DNA of 38,129 bases from Planctomycetota bacterium (GTDB taxonomy: Bacteria; Planctomycetota; B15-G4). The notes beneath the pieces were generated by a model. It was not told where the DNA came from. It saw nothing but the letters and a program-made list of their open reading frames with translations, and did not search any database. This document shows positions 1 through 7,738 of the stretch, in pieces (position 1 is the first letter of the stretch; every line of letters begins with the position of its first letter). The DNA lies in the NCBI GenBank assembly GCA_029259725.1, contig JAJDER010000030.1, forward strand, positions 1 through 38,129. Reading direction: 5' to 3'. A program made the position numbers and the translations under genes.

Positions 1-1551
1 CAGGTTGGCGACGACCTCGCCGGACCCCGGCGCCAGCACGTGGAGGTCGCGGAAGGCCTGTGCGGCGGCGGCGAACTCGCGCGCCTCGTAGAGCGCCTCG
101 GCCAGCGCGGAGAGCACGTCCGGGTCGCCCGGGTGGCGTTCGTGCCGGGCCTTCAGCTGGAGCAGCACCGGGTCGGTGGCCGAGCGGGTGGCGCGCGGCG
201 GAGGCGGAGCCGGGGCGAACTCGGGAGCCGCAAGCGTCGCCTGAACCAGCCAGCCAGCCAGGAGCACGGCCGCGGACGCGACCGCCACGCGTCCGGTCCG
301 GCCGCCGGGCAGGCCCCAGGCCCGGCCGGCGCCGAACGACGCCAGCAGGCCGGCCTGGCACCCGAAGAGCAGCCCGGAGACCCCGAAGCGCAGGTCGGGT
401 GACACGAACGAGAGGGCCACGGCGCCGACCAGGCCGGCGCCCGCGGCGGCCACGAGCACGCGATCCTCGCTGCCGGGCGGCTGCTCGCGGAGGACTCGCC
501 GCGCCGCGGCGGCCAGGGCCAGCAGGGCCACCAGCCCCCCGAGCAGTCCGGGCGCGCCCAGCTCGGCGAGCAGCTGAAGAGGCTCGCTGTGGGCGTCGTT
601 GACGATGCTCGGCCCGCGCGGGTAGATGATCAGCAGCTCGTCGGAGGCGTAGGGCGGGAACTCGATCAGGAACTGGCCCGGCCCGACGCCCGCGGGCCGA
701 TCCGTGACCATGGTCCATGTGTCGCGCCAGATCAGGGTGTGCGCCCGCTCCCGGAGCAGGGCCTCGGGGGCCACGGCAGCCAGCAGGGCCAGCGCCAGGG
801 CGGCGCCGACCAGGAACCGTCCGCGGGGGAGGCCGGTCGGTCGGAGCAGGGTCGCCCCCAGGGCCAGCGCGACCCCCAGGGCGGCCCAGGAGCCGACGCT
901 GCCGGTGGCCAACAGTGCCGGGAGGCCCAACCCGCTGGCGGCAGCCCCGAGCCAGCGCTCACGTCCGCGCGAGAACAGCGCCACGCCGATGCACACCGGC
1001 AGGGTGACCACCAGGAAGGCGCCCAGGAAGACCGGGTTGCCGAACGTCGAGAAGGCGCGCTCCTGGCGGTCCAGCGGCAGGCCGAGCGAGCCGGAGAGAT
1101 GCTGCGCCACCGCCAAGGCCGCGACGGGGATGACCAGGGTGACCAGAGCGCCGACGTAGAGTCTCCGCGCCCCGGGCGAGCCGAGGCTGGTCGCCGCGAT
1201 CCAGAACGCCGCCGGGATCAGGGCCAGCCGGACGAGTTCGTCCCGGGCCAGGAGGGAGCTGGCCGGGTTGCCCAGGATCCACCAGGCCGCGGCCACGGCC
1301 GGAACCAGCAGCGCCGCAGCCATGAAAGTGGGCCACGGCAGGCGGATTCGGCCACGGAGGCCCTGGGCGAGCAGGGTCAGGCAGCCGGCCGCCAGCAGTG
1401 CCGTGCGAGCCCAGTGCGCCTTCGGCCGGAGAACGGCCGAGTCAGGCACGAGGGCCACGACGGTCAGGAACACGACCAGGCCGAGAGCCGGCCCGATGGA
1501 CCTGCCCCAACCGTCCTCGGATTCCGTGGGTGATGTCAGTGCAGTCGCCAC
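1..1551 (-). CDS. O-antigen ligase-like (Wzy_C) membrane protein with C-terminal TPR, 3' end off window
   Basis: 517 residues are visible from a GTG start at 1551, with AGGG five bases upstream; the C-terminus runs off the left edge. About ten hydrophobic segments fill the first 400 residues. The Wzy_C signature is readable: DRPAGVGPGQFLIEFP followed by NDAHSEPLQLLAELG, which match the G-x-G-x-x-F and H-x-x-x-L-x-x-L-x-E-x-G pattern of O-antigen ligases and polymerases. After the last membrane segment comes a soluble part with a TPR-like helix pair (HPGDPDVLSALAEALYEAR). Family knowledge: Wzy_C proteins transfer or polymerise undecaprenyl-linked glycans on the periplasmic face; versions with TPR tails are common in diverse phyla, and some members instead glycosylate pilins. 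Substrate cannot be told. It is divergent from the exported protein at 1786. Confidence 0.8.
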   Translation of the reverse strand, partial: MATALTSPTESEDGWGRSIGPALGLVVFLTVVALVPDSAVLRPKAHWARTALLAAGCLTLLAQGLRGRIRLPWPTFMAAALLVPAVAAAWWILGNPASSLLARDELVRLALIPAAFWIAATSLGSPGARRLYVGALVTLVIPVAALAVAQHLSGSLGLPLDRQERAFSTFGNPVFLGAFLVVTLPVCIGVALFSRGRERWLGAAASGLGLPALLATGSVGSWAALGVALALGATLLRPTGLPRGRFLVGAALALALLAAVAPEALLRERAHTLIWRDTWTMVTDRPAGVGPGQFLIEFPPYASDELLIIYPRGPSIVNDAHSEPLQLLAELGAPGLLGGLVALLALAAAARRVLREQPPGSEDRVLVAAAGAGLVGAVALSFVSPDLRFGVSGLLFGCQAGLLASFGAGRAWGLPGGRTGRVAVASAAVLLAGWLVQATLAAPEFAPAPPPPRATRSATDPVLLQLKARHERHPGDPDVLSALAEALYEAREFAAAAQAFRDLHVLAPGSGEVVANL

Positions 1552-1785
1552 GTCAGCCCTGCGGAGGCCGAACCCGGATCGGCCTGAAAACCGAGAATAC
1601 ACACGCAGATCAAGCTTTTCCGCAAGTCGGACTCATCTAGACCGATAGATGATCGTGGGGTAACCTTCGTCACCACGCGACGGTCCCCCTGAACGCGACT
1701 TCCCCGATTCATCCAACCGGCTCCTCGAGTCGGACGGCCTCTCCGTCCGATGGAGGGAAACGCGAGGACGAGGAACTCCCCCAAC
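1552..1785. promoter_or_regulatory. Divergent intergenic region with two small inverted repeats
   Basis: This gap separates two divergent genes and must hold both promoters. Visible structures are CATCTA-GACCGA-TAGATG (1634-1651) and TCGGACGG-CCTCT-CCGTCCGA (1730-1750), an 8-bp perfect stem ending about 35 nt before the start of the rightward gene. The second would form a hairpin in the 5' leader. I cannot pick convincing -35/-10 boxes. Confidence 0.35.
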
Positions 1786-3564
1786 ATGAAGCCGATGCAG
1801 CACCGCATCTCCCTGGGCGCGCTTGCCCTCATCGTGAGCCTGGCGCTTCCCGCAGGCCTACTCAGTCTCTTCGCCTCTGGCACGACAGGCGAGGAGATCG
1901 ACGCGGCAGACACCATCGTGGTGGCGCGCGTCGCATCACTCCAGGCCGTCGATCGGCCGGCGTCCACGATCCTGACGCTCGACGTCGAGCGATCGATCCT
2001 CGGCGCCGCCCGCGATCGCGTGATGCACCTGACCGTCGGTGGCCACCCGCCGCTCGCTGTCGGTGACCACGTGCTCGCGCTGTTCGACGAGGGTGGTCGC
2101 AACATGCTCGGCGCCTACCAGGTGCACAAGAACCCGGCCACGCTCGAGTACGCCGTCAGCTCGCCGGTGACCGGCCTCGGTGCGCAGGGCATCAACCACG
2201 AGGCGCAGAATGTGCCGATGCCCGTGATGGCCGCGGCCATCCTCGCCCGGCGCGGTCTCTCCCTGGACGACGGCCCGATGGTCGACGACCAGGGTGACGA
2301 CGAGATCCACGCGATCGTCGGCCCCGACGCCTTCGAGCCGAACAACGACCTCGCGTCGGCCACGCCGGTCGTGCTCGACCTGCCCAAGCCGGTCACGGGC
2401 ATGCCCACGATCATCACGGGCCTGACCATCGCGCCCGTCGACGACGTCGACTACTTCTCGTTCGAGGGCAGCGGCCTGGCCCTGCTGCACGCCGAGACGC
2501 TCAACGCCGGTACCGCCGATACGCCGGACACCTTCATGGGTGTCTTCGACGCGAACTCGGGGAACCTGCTCGCGTTCGACGATGACAGCGGCGAAGGCAG
2601 CTTCAGCAAGATCGTCGTGCCTCTCGAGATGCCCGGCAACTTCGCCGTGGCCGTGGAGTCCGCTCCCGATCTGCTGCTCGATTTCGACGGCGACGAGGGC
2701 ACGACCACGGGTGACTACGAGCTGTCCCTGGAGCTCGAACTCGGTTCGTACCTGTGGAACAGCGACGATCTGATCATGGGTGTGTCGGCGGATGGCACGT
2801 TCATCGAGGACCTGATCGGCTTCAAGGTCGTCGAGGGTGACGATACGCTGCTGGTCGGTGTGCCGGCCGATGGATGGGCCGTCGAATACGACGCGACCAG
2901 CCCCGCGGGCGCCACGCACGTCTTTGGTGGCTCGGGTGACCAGCTCACCGACCCGGGCTTCTCCAGCCCACTCTTCCCGGTCAGCTTCGCGCTCGGACCG
3001 TTCTTCGACAGCAACGGCTTCAACCGTCGCGGTACGGGGCAGGCGGCTTCCGTCGTGTCCTTCTCGTCCTCGCCGACCGAAGGCGTGGGAGTGACGCTGA
3101 CCTACGAGGTCCCGAAGAGTTCGCCGACGGCGCGTGGCACGATCACACTGCAGAAGACGGGCGCCTCCGACATCACCAACCTGGCGTTCACGCGCGTGCT
3201 CGACGTCGATCTCTTCGGCACGGGTGCGGACACGTTCCACTGGGACTTCGATGCCGCTTCGCCGTTGAAGGCCTTCCCCGTGGACGTGGCCTCGAACGTG
3301 GGCAACGCCATTCGCCCAGGTGCCGCGAGCGGGACCCAGACGGACGACCTGCAGTCGGTGCTCTCGATCGAGCACGGCGATGGCCCGGCCGCGACCTACC
3401 TGACCGGCTTCACCTTCGTGCGCGGCTTCGCCACCGAGATGGATGCGCTCATGGACGCCCAGCGGCGTCTGCGTGAGATCGGCCTCACGACGATGGTCGT
3501 GGCGGTGGACGTGGACCCCGACGATGGCACCTTCGCCGCCTTCGGTACCGGTCTCGGCGAGTAG
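1786..3564 (+). CDS. Exported protein with PPC-like domain, function unknown
   Basis: 592 residues. The ATG at 1786 is chosen because it gives a normal signal peptide (MKPMQHRISLGALALIVSLA, then a hydrophobic run to about residue 30) and lies about 11 nt after GAGGA; an in-frame ATG at 1750 would put 12 polar residues in front. The mature N-terminal 120 residues form a beta-rich segment (ADTIVVARVASL, LDVERSILGA) of a type common in secreted proteins. Next comes FEPNNDLASATPV followed by DVDYFSFEG and a GDYELSLEL strand, the hallmark of pre-peptidase C-terminal (PPC) domains, though no protease is attached. The last 230 residues are beta-rich and unrecognised, with aspartate-rich turns (DFDGDEG, DVDPDDG) that could bind calcium. 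Likely secreted or periplasmic. Confidence 0.8.
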   Translation: MKPMQHRISLGALALIVSLALPAGLLSLFASGTTGEEIDAADTIVVARVASLQAVDRPASTILTLDVERSILGAARDRVMHLTVGGHPPLAVGDHVLALFDEGGRNMLGAYQVHKNPATLEYAVSSPVTGLGAQGINHEAQNVPMPVMAAAILARRGLSLDDGPMVDDQGDDEIHAIVGPDAFEPNNDLASATPVVLDLPKPVTGMPTIITGLTIAPVDDVDYFSFEGSGLALLHAETLNAGTADTPDTFMGVFDANSGNLLAFDDDSGEGSFSKIVVPLEMPGNFAVAVESAPDLLLDFDGDEGTTTGDYELSLELELGSYLWNSDDLIMGVSADGTFIEDLIGFKVVEGDDTLLVGVPADGWAVEYDATSPAGATHVFGGSGDQLTDPGFSSPLFPVSFALGPFFDSNGFNRRGTGQAASVVSFSSSPTEGVGVTLTYEVPKSSPTARGTITLQKTGASDITNLAFTRVLDVDLFGTGADTFHWDFDAASPLKAFPVDVASNVGNAIRPGAASGTQTDDLQSVLSIEHGDGPAATYLTGFTFVRGFATEMDALMDAQRRLREIGLTTMVVAVDVDPDDGTFAAFGTGLGE

Positions 3565-3590
3565 ATCGCCCGGGCGTCGTCATCCGGCCG

Positions 3591-3615
3591 GACCCTCGGG
3601 CCTGACCCTCGGGCC
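3591..3615. repeat. 12-bp direct repeat, two copies
   Basis: GACCCTCGGGCC occurs at 3591-3602 and again at 3604-3615, followed by a decayed third version (GGACCCCGGGGG). Flanking CCGGCC and GGCCGG could also pair into a long-loop hairpin behind the PPC-like gene. No T-run follows, so a terminator role is doubtful. Confidence 0.5.
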
Positions 3616-3627
3616 GGACCCCGGGGG

Positions 3628-3656
3628 TTGAGGTTCCATGCACAGGCTGGTACTAT
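3628..3656 (+). promoter_or_regulatory. Predicted sigma70-type promoter for the ridA-like/argR pair, leaderless start
   Basis: TTGAGG (3628-3633) and TACTAT (3651-3656) are separated by exactly 17 nt and match the -35 and -10 consensus at 4 of 6 and 5 of 6 positions. Transcription would begin near 3663, which coincides with the ATG at 3664, so the mRNA would have almost no leader. The local AT-rich patch stands out in this GC-rich sequence. Prediction only. Confidence 0.5.
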
Positions 3657-3663
3657 TATGTGC

Positions 3664-4128
3664 ATGGACGACTCCGCGCTTGTGGAGGCGGTGCTCCCCG
3701 AAGGCTGGCCCCGTCCCCGCGGCTACTCCCAGGGCCTTCGTATCCCTGCGGGCCATGACCTCGTCGTGGTCGCGGGGCAGGTCGGTTGGGATCAGAACGA
3801 ACGCTTCGTCGGGCACAGCTTCGTCGAGCAGTTCGAGCAGGCCCTCAGCAACTGCGTCCGGATCGTGGAGGCGGCGGGGGGCCGGGCCGAGCACATCGTG
3901 CGGCTCACGATGTATTGCCGCGATCGCCACGAGTACCTCTACGGTCTGAAGGACGTCGGCGCGGCGTACCGGCGCGTCATGGGCCAGCACTACCCGGTCA
4001 TGGCGCTGGTCGAGGTCCGGGCGCTGGTGGAGGACGCGGCGCTGATCGAGATCGAGGCGACGGCGGCGCTGCCGCCCGGATCGCCCCCGCCGCTCCGAGC
4101 GGCCGCCCCAGCCCGAGGAGGCGAGTGA
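3664..4128 (+). CDS. RidA (YjgF/YER057c/UK114) family protein
   Basis: 154 residues from ATG 3664; an ATG two codons upstream (3658) is the alternative. The fold signature is clear: YSQGLRIPAGHDLVVVAGQVGWD near the N-terminus, then a helix and the closing strand ALIEIEATAAL. Canonical RidA proteins destroy reactive enamine/imine intermediates using an arginine in the motif P-A-R-x-x-V-x-V. Here that stretch is YPVMALVEV, so the arginine is replaced by methionine. Such Arg-less subfamilies exist and are not expected to carry out the standard 2-aminoacrylate deamination. The stop codon overlaps the argR start (TGATG), so the two are probably translated together. Family assignment is firm; the reaction is unknown. 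Confidence 0.88.
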   Translation: MDDSALVEAVLPEGWPRPRGYSQGLRIPAGHDLVVVAGQVGWDQNERFVGHSFVEQFEQALSNCVRIVEAAGGRAEHIVRLTMYCRDRHEYLYGLKDVGAAYRRVMGQHYPVMALVEVRALVEDAALIEIEATAALPPGSPPPLRAAAPARGGE

Positions 4129-4610
4129 TGCCCCGAAGTTCGAGAGGCAATCAGGACTCGCGGCGTCGCACGCTCAAGTCCCTGCTCAGGCGGCGGCGCC
4201 TGAGGACCCAGGAGGAGCTGGTGGCCTGCCTGGAGGAACGCGGCTTCACGATCACCCAGTCCAGCCTGAGCCGCGATCTGATGGCACTGGGGGCGAGCAA
4301 GGTCGATGGGGCCTATCGGGTGGTGAGCGACGCCGAGGAGGCCGGTGAGGCGGGGCAGAAGTATCCGACCCTCGGCGAGCTGCAGCCCTTCGTGCGGTCG
4401 ATCAAGGCTGCGGGGCCGAACCTGCTCGTGGTGGCCACCCGCCCGGGCCTGGCTCAGACGGTGGCGCTGGCCCTGGACTCGATGGGCATGCCGGAGGTCA
4501 CCGGCACCATTGCCGGGGACGACACGGTCTTCGTGGCCACGCCCTCGCGGCGGACCCAGCGCAGCCTCGAGCGGCGCTTCGACAACCTGCTCGGCGAAGC
4601 GGTCGTCTAG
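4128..4610 (+). CDS. argR: Arginine repressor ArgR
   Basis: 160 residues, the usual ArgR length. The ATG at 4128 overlaps the preceding stop and is preceded by GAGGAGG with a 6-nt spacer. The N-terminal winged helix is visible (SRRRTLKSLLRRRRLRTQEE, then TITQSSLSRDLMALG as recognition region), followed by a linker and the C-terminal oligomerisation/arginine-binding domain ending GTIAGDDTVFVAT. The two aspartates of GDDT are the residues that contact L-arginine in characterised ArgR hexamers. Known role: arginine-dependent control of arginine synthesis and catabolism genes at ARG boxes. No arg gene lies in this window, so its targets are elsewhere. Coupling to a RidA-family gene suggests a link to amino-acid-derived reactive metabolites, which is inference. 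Confidence 0.93.
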   Translation: MPRSSRGNQDSRRRTLKSLLRRRRLRTQEELVACLEERGFTITQSSLSRDLMALGASKVDGAYRVVSDAEEAGEAGQKYPTLGELQPFVRSIKAAGPNLLVVATRPGLAQTVALALDSMGMPEVTGTIAGDDTVFVATPSRRTQRSLERRFDNLLGEAVV

Positions 4611-4670
4611 CAGCCCGTGCGCAGGCCGCGCCACCGGGCCCCTCAGCGCAGCGGGCCCCTTGGAAACCGG

Positions 4671-4704
4671 AACGCCCGCCCGGGGATGAACCCGGGCGGG
4701 CGTT
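4671..4704. terminator. Strong hairpin between convergent genes
   Basis: A perfect 14-bp stem, AACGCCCGCCCGGG and CCCGGGCGGGCGTT, closes a 6-nt loop (GATGAA). It sits between argR and the convergent lipoprotein gene. The arms end in AA/TT, so it can serve either strand, although there is no long T-run. A weaker GGGCCC/GGGCCC pairing lies just left of it (about 4636-4658). Confidence 0.75.
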
Positions 4705-4749
4705 CGTCGGACGTCGAGAGGGCCGGGTGAACCCGACCGATCTCAACGA

Positions 4750-5190
4750 TCAGTCCGCGTCGAGGCTCCAGTAACCGAAGCCGATCAGCGACGAGATCGC
4801 GTCCAGCACTTCCCAGGTGTGGAGCGTGGCACTGGCACCCGCTCCCACACCGATGGTGCCGGAGAGATCCCAGTAGTGACCGCGCTCGGGCTCCTGGAAA
4901 TTCCACTCGCCGTAGAAGATCCCCTTGTCCACGCCCAGAAGCGTGAAGTCGGAGTAGTCGAAGATACCGATGCGCGCCAACTCGGTGAACTTGATGTGGG
5001 CGCCCATCTGGTAATCCAGACCGATGTTCGCGTCGAACGTCTCCCAGAGGTCAGCGAAGAAGTTCGGGATCCAGACCTGGATGCCACTGTCTTCGACGAC
5101 CACAGTCTCGGAGGCGTGAGCCTCCGGGGCCGGCACCGAGGAACAACCCACGGCGCAGAGGAGCACGACGCAAAGGGGGAGAACACGCAT
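4750..5190 (-). CDS. Small lipoprotein of unknown function
   Basis: 146 residues from the ATG at 5190, which follows a perfect AAGGAGG with a 6-nt spacer, one of the best ribosome binding sites in the window; longer upstream reading is therefore rejected. The N-terminus MRVLPLCVVLLCAVGC is a lipoprotein signal with lipobox AVGC. The mature part is short, glycine and aromatic rich, with alternating segments such as ANIGLDYQMGAHIKFTELA, FTLLGVDKGIFYGEW and GTIGVGAGASATLHT, a pattern suggesting a small beta-structure in or at the outer membrane. I recognise similar short lipoproteins from Planctomycetota and Spirochaetota only loosely and know no function. The strong ribosome site implies abundant product. 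It is divergent from the chemosensory operon and shares its intergenic region. Confidence 0.8.
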   Translation of the reverse strand: MRVLPLCVVLLCAVGCSSVPAPEAHASETVVVEDSGIQVWIPNFFADLWETFDANIGLDYQMGAHIKFTELARIGIFDYSDFTLLGVDKGIFYGEWNFQEPERGHYWDLSGTIGVGAGASATLHTWEVLDAISSLIGFGYWSLDAD

Positions 5191-5240
5191 TCCATTCCTC
5201 CTTGTTTGCTCGATCGCCGCAGGCGCGATGCCTGAGGCCG

Positions 5241-5256
5241 TGCATGCACATGCATG
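5241..5256. repeat. Clustered TGCATG motifs
   Basis: TGCATGCACATGCATG contains the 8-bp palindrome TGCATGCA and a second TGCATG ten bases on. Related TATGCA and TGCATA elements end the inverted repeat at 5293-5330. Recurrence of the same core in one divergent promoter region suggests binding sites for one regulator. Inference only. Confidence 0.35.
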
Positions 5257-5292
5257 GGAAGTTACGGCCTGAACTGCGGGCTTCAACGCGTT

Positions 5293-5330
5293 TATGCAGA
5301 TTCTTTGGAGGGCCCAAAGAATCATGCATA
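5293..5330. promoter_or_regulatory. Long AT-rich inverted repeat upstream of chemosensory operon
   Basis: TATGCA-GATTCTTTGG, spacer AGGGC, then CCAAAGAATC-A-TGCATA: the inner 10 bp pair perfectly (5299-5308 with 5314-5323) and the outer 6 bp (5293-5298 with 5325-5330) pair perfectly across one bulged A. It lies in the only AT-rich island between the lipoprotein gene and cheW, about 140 nt before the latter. It could be an operator, a leader hairpin or a terminator for an unseen small RNA. No T-run follows on either strand. Confidence 0.55.
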
Positions 5331-5471
5331 GAAGTGTTAAAGCTCAGCGCGATCATCTCCGACAGTTACCTATTGGGCCCGACGCCAGACCCATCGGGGA
5401 GCGTGCGGGGTCCTGACCTGGGGCCGCCTCTCAAGCCGGCCATCCCCGCTGGTCGAAGAGGAGGCGCGATG

Positions 5472-5957
5472 ATGCGCGACTCCCCCCATGAGACCGACCC
5501 GGCCGAACTGGATGCCGGAGGATCCTGGCTCCACGTGGCTGCGGCGAACCACGTGGTGGCCCTGCACTTCGACCTCATCGAAGAGGTCGTGGATCCCGGC
5601 CCTGTCGTCCGGGTTCCCGGCGCTGCAGCCTGGTGCCTGGGATTGGTCTCCGTCGGCGGGCAGCTCCTGACGCTGGTCGATGCGGGGCTGCTCTTCTCGG
5701 ATCGACCGAGTCAGCACCGCGCCGTGGTGGTGCTGACGGGCCTGGCGGTGAAGACCGCTCTGGCCGTGGACGAGAACCTGCTCACCCACGGCGACGACGC
5801 GCACGCCGATGTGCGCATCGAAGCCCAGGCCCTGGCCGATCACCCCGCATTCCAGCCCGGCGCGGCGCTCGCGACGAACTCGCCGCGAGCCGAAGGCGCG
5901 ACGTGCCACGGCGCCCCATGGGGGACCTCACCGGCTTCCCAGGAGTCCGCCCGATGA
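5472..5957 (+). CDS. cheW: CheW-like coupling protein
   Basis: 161 residues. Of two adjacent ATGs, 5472 is preferred because AGGAGG lies 7 nt before it; 5469 would leave only 4 nt. After a polar 20-residue N-terminus the CheW fold is readable: SWLHVAAANHVVALHFDLIE, then the typical RVPGAAAWCLGLVSVGGQLL TLVD segment in which canonical CheW has G-x-x-x-x-R-G. Here the canonical Arg-Gly is CLG, a deviation at the receptor/kinase contact. The last 40 residues are not part of the fold. Role by family: couples the receptor at 5954 to the kinase at 7739. First gene of a four-gene unit; its stop overlaps the receptor start by 4 nt. Confidence 0.8.
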   Translation: MRDSPHETDPAELDAGGSWLHVAAANHVVALHFDLIEEVVDPGPVVRVPGAAAWCLGLVSVGGQLLTLVDAGLLFSDRPSQHRAVVVLTGLAVKTALAVDENLLTHGDDAHADVRIEAQALADHPAFQPGAALATNSPRAEGATCHGAPWGTSPASQESAR

Positions 5958-7735
5958 CGCTGCACGCCTGGATGCGCCAGCACACCAGCATGCGCGGCCG
6001 ACTGAGCATGTTGCTCATCGGCCTGCTGGTGACGCCGATCTTCCTCACCGGCTGGATGATCCGGAACTGGATCACCGAGGAGCAGGGCGTCTCCCTGCAA
6101 GCCGCCGAACAGACCCTCGACACCGAGGTCACCTGGAGACTCGGCGAGAACGTCCGCGGGCTGGGCCACAGCTTCGAGGCGTCGTTGACCGACCTGCGCG
6201 CCCGCGCGGCACGCCTGGCAGCCAACCCGACCCTGTCGATCGAGTCCGTGTTCGCGGACCTCGCCGCCAAGACGCGGCCGCAGATCGTGGCTCGCCGCTC
6301 CGAGAACGGTTCCTGGGAGCCCGGTTTGCCCGCGACCGTCGTCGGTCGGTTGGCCCCGATCGTCGCAGCGGGGCGCAGCGCCGCGGGCTTCGAGGCCCTG
6401 GGCGAGGGCCTGTGGCAGCTCGCCTATGAACCTGGCGGGACCGGTACGGCGGTGTTGGTTGCGCGCGACCTGTCCGGCCCGGGGGGCGACGTGTTGCTCG
6501 CGGCCGCTCCGCTGGGCGTCCTGCTCGACCGGCTGATCACCAGGAGCGATCGCCCCGTGGCGTGGTCCGATCCCAGCGCGGTCCCGGGCAGTCCGGGTGG
6601 CGCGAGCCTGCCCGACGGCCTGTTCGACCGCGTCGTGGGCGCCGACATCCACGGCCGTGACGTCTACCACGAGTCCGTCGGCGAGCACCTGCTCGGCGCC
6701 GTGCCCCTGCGCGGGCTCGCCGGGCAACCGACCGGCCTCGCGGTGTTGCGCGGCAGCACGAAGGACTTCGCCCCACTCTCGCCGCAGCTGGTCAACTGGC
6801 ACGGCCTGGGAACCAAGCTGACCGTGCTCGTGGGCGGGATCACGATCGTGGGCGTGCTGATCGCCTTCCTGATGGGTCTCATCGCCCCGCAGTGGATCTG
6901 GGCCGACATCCGCGAGAGCACCGACCGCATCTTCCACTCGGTCGAGCGACTCCGCGAGATCGCCTCCCGCAACAGCCGGGCGCTCGGGGAGCAGGGTTCG
7001 GTGATGAAGACGCTCACGACGTCGGTCGACGACCTCGAGACCGCGAGCCGCTCGATCGACGAGACCACGCAGGTGCTGGCGCGCAGTGCCGAGCAGTCCG
7101 GTCGCGTCTCGCACAGCGGCAATCGCAGCGTCGAAGTGGCGCAGCGCTCGATCATGGACGTCCGCGATCGCGTCACCACGATCTCCACGCTGATGGAGGC
7201 CCTGGGCGAGCGCACGCGCGAGATCGACAAGATCCTCGAACACGTCGAGCGGCTCAACGACGACACGCGCCGGGTCTCCGTCAACGCGACGATCAAGTCG
7301 CGCAAGGATCAGATGGCCGCCGCGCGCCAGCTCGCCCTGGTCTCGCGCGACGTGCGCGAACTGGCCACGCAGGCGACCGGCCTCACCCAGGACATCGAGC
7401 GTCGCGTCAACGAGATCAAGACCTCCAGCGACACGACGCTGCACGCCACGCGTGAGGGACGCGCGGAGGTCGAGCGTTGTCTGGAGACCTTCGACGAGCT
7501 CGAGGAGGCCTTCTCGCGCATCTTCCGCTGGGTCGAGGAAACGGGCGAGTCGGTGCACGACATCGAGCGAAGCACCGGCAGTCAGCTGTCGTCGCTGGAC
7601 GACGTGACCTCCGGTGTCGCCCATCTGCAGCGCCGCGCGCGCGAGACCGAGGGCAACTTCCACGAGATCGAGGATGCCATCGACGAGCTCGCGGCCCTGG
7701 GCCAGGAGATGACCATGCACTGGAAGGTCGGGTGA
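5954..7735 (+). CDS. Membrane chemoreceptor-like (MCP-type) sensor with divergent signalling tip
   Basis: 593 residues. Transmembrane helix 1 spans about 18-36, a periplasmic sensor region of about 250 residues follows, and helix 2 is about 288-311. No clear HAMP domain is seen; the rest (about 320-593) is a long helical coiled coil like an MCP signalling domain. At the position of the MCP hairpin tip (canonical N-A-A-I-E-A-A-R-A-G-E-x-G-x-G-F-A-V-V-A) it reads NATIKSRKDQMAAARQ then LALVSRDVRELATQ (about 444-474). The flanks V-x-x-N-A-x-I and R-x-L-A are kept, but the glutamate, the A-R-A-G-E turn and the G-F-A-V-V-A part are lost. Its place between cheW and cheA genes supports a receptor role. 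Ligand unknown; the sensor domain is not recognised. Confidence 0.82.
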   Translation: MTLHAWMRQHTSMRGRLSMLLIGLLVTPIFLTGWMIRNWITEEQGVSLQAAEQTLDTEVTWRLGENVRGLGHSFEASLTDLRARAARLAANPTLSIESVFADLAAKTRPQIVARRSENGSWEPGLPATVVGRLAPIVAAGRSAAGFEALGEGLWQLAYEPGGTGTAVLVARDLSGPGGDVLLAAAPLGVLLDRLITRSDRPVAWSDPSAVPGSPGGASLPDGLFDRVVGADIHGRDVYHESVGEHLLGAVPLRGLAGQPTGLAVLRGSTKDFAPLSPQLVNWHGLGTKLTVLVGGITIVGVLIAFLMGLIAPQWIWADIRESTDRIFHSVERLREIASRNSRALGEQGSVMKTLTTSVDDLETASRSIDETTQVLARSAEQSGRVSHSGNRSVEVAQRSIMDVRDRVTTISTLMEALGERTREIDKILEHVERLNDDTRRVSVNATIKSRKDQMAAARQLALVSRDVRELATQATGLTQDIERRVNEIKTSSDTTLHATREGRAEVERCLETFDELEEAFSRIFRWVEETGESVHDIERSTGSQLSSLDDVTSGVAHLQRRARETEGNFHEIEDAIDELAALGQEMTMHWKVG

Positions 7736-7738
7736 CGC

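Noticed and set aside
5202..5471. Upstream extension of CheW to 5202
   Set aside because: The extra residues come from the AT-rich regulatory region; AGGAGG is correctly spaced only for the ATGs at 5469/5472.
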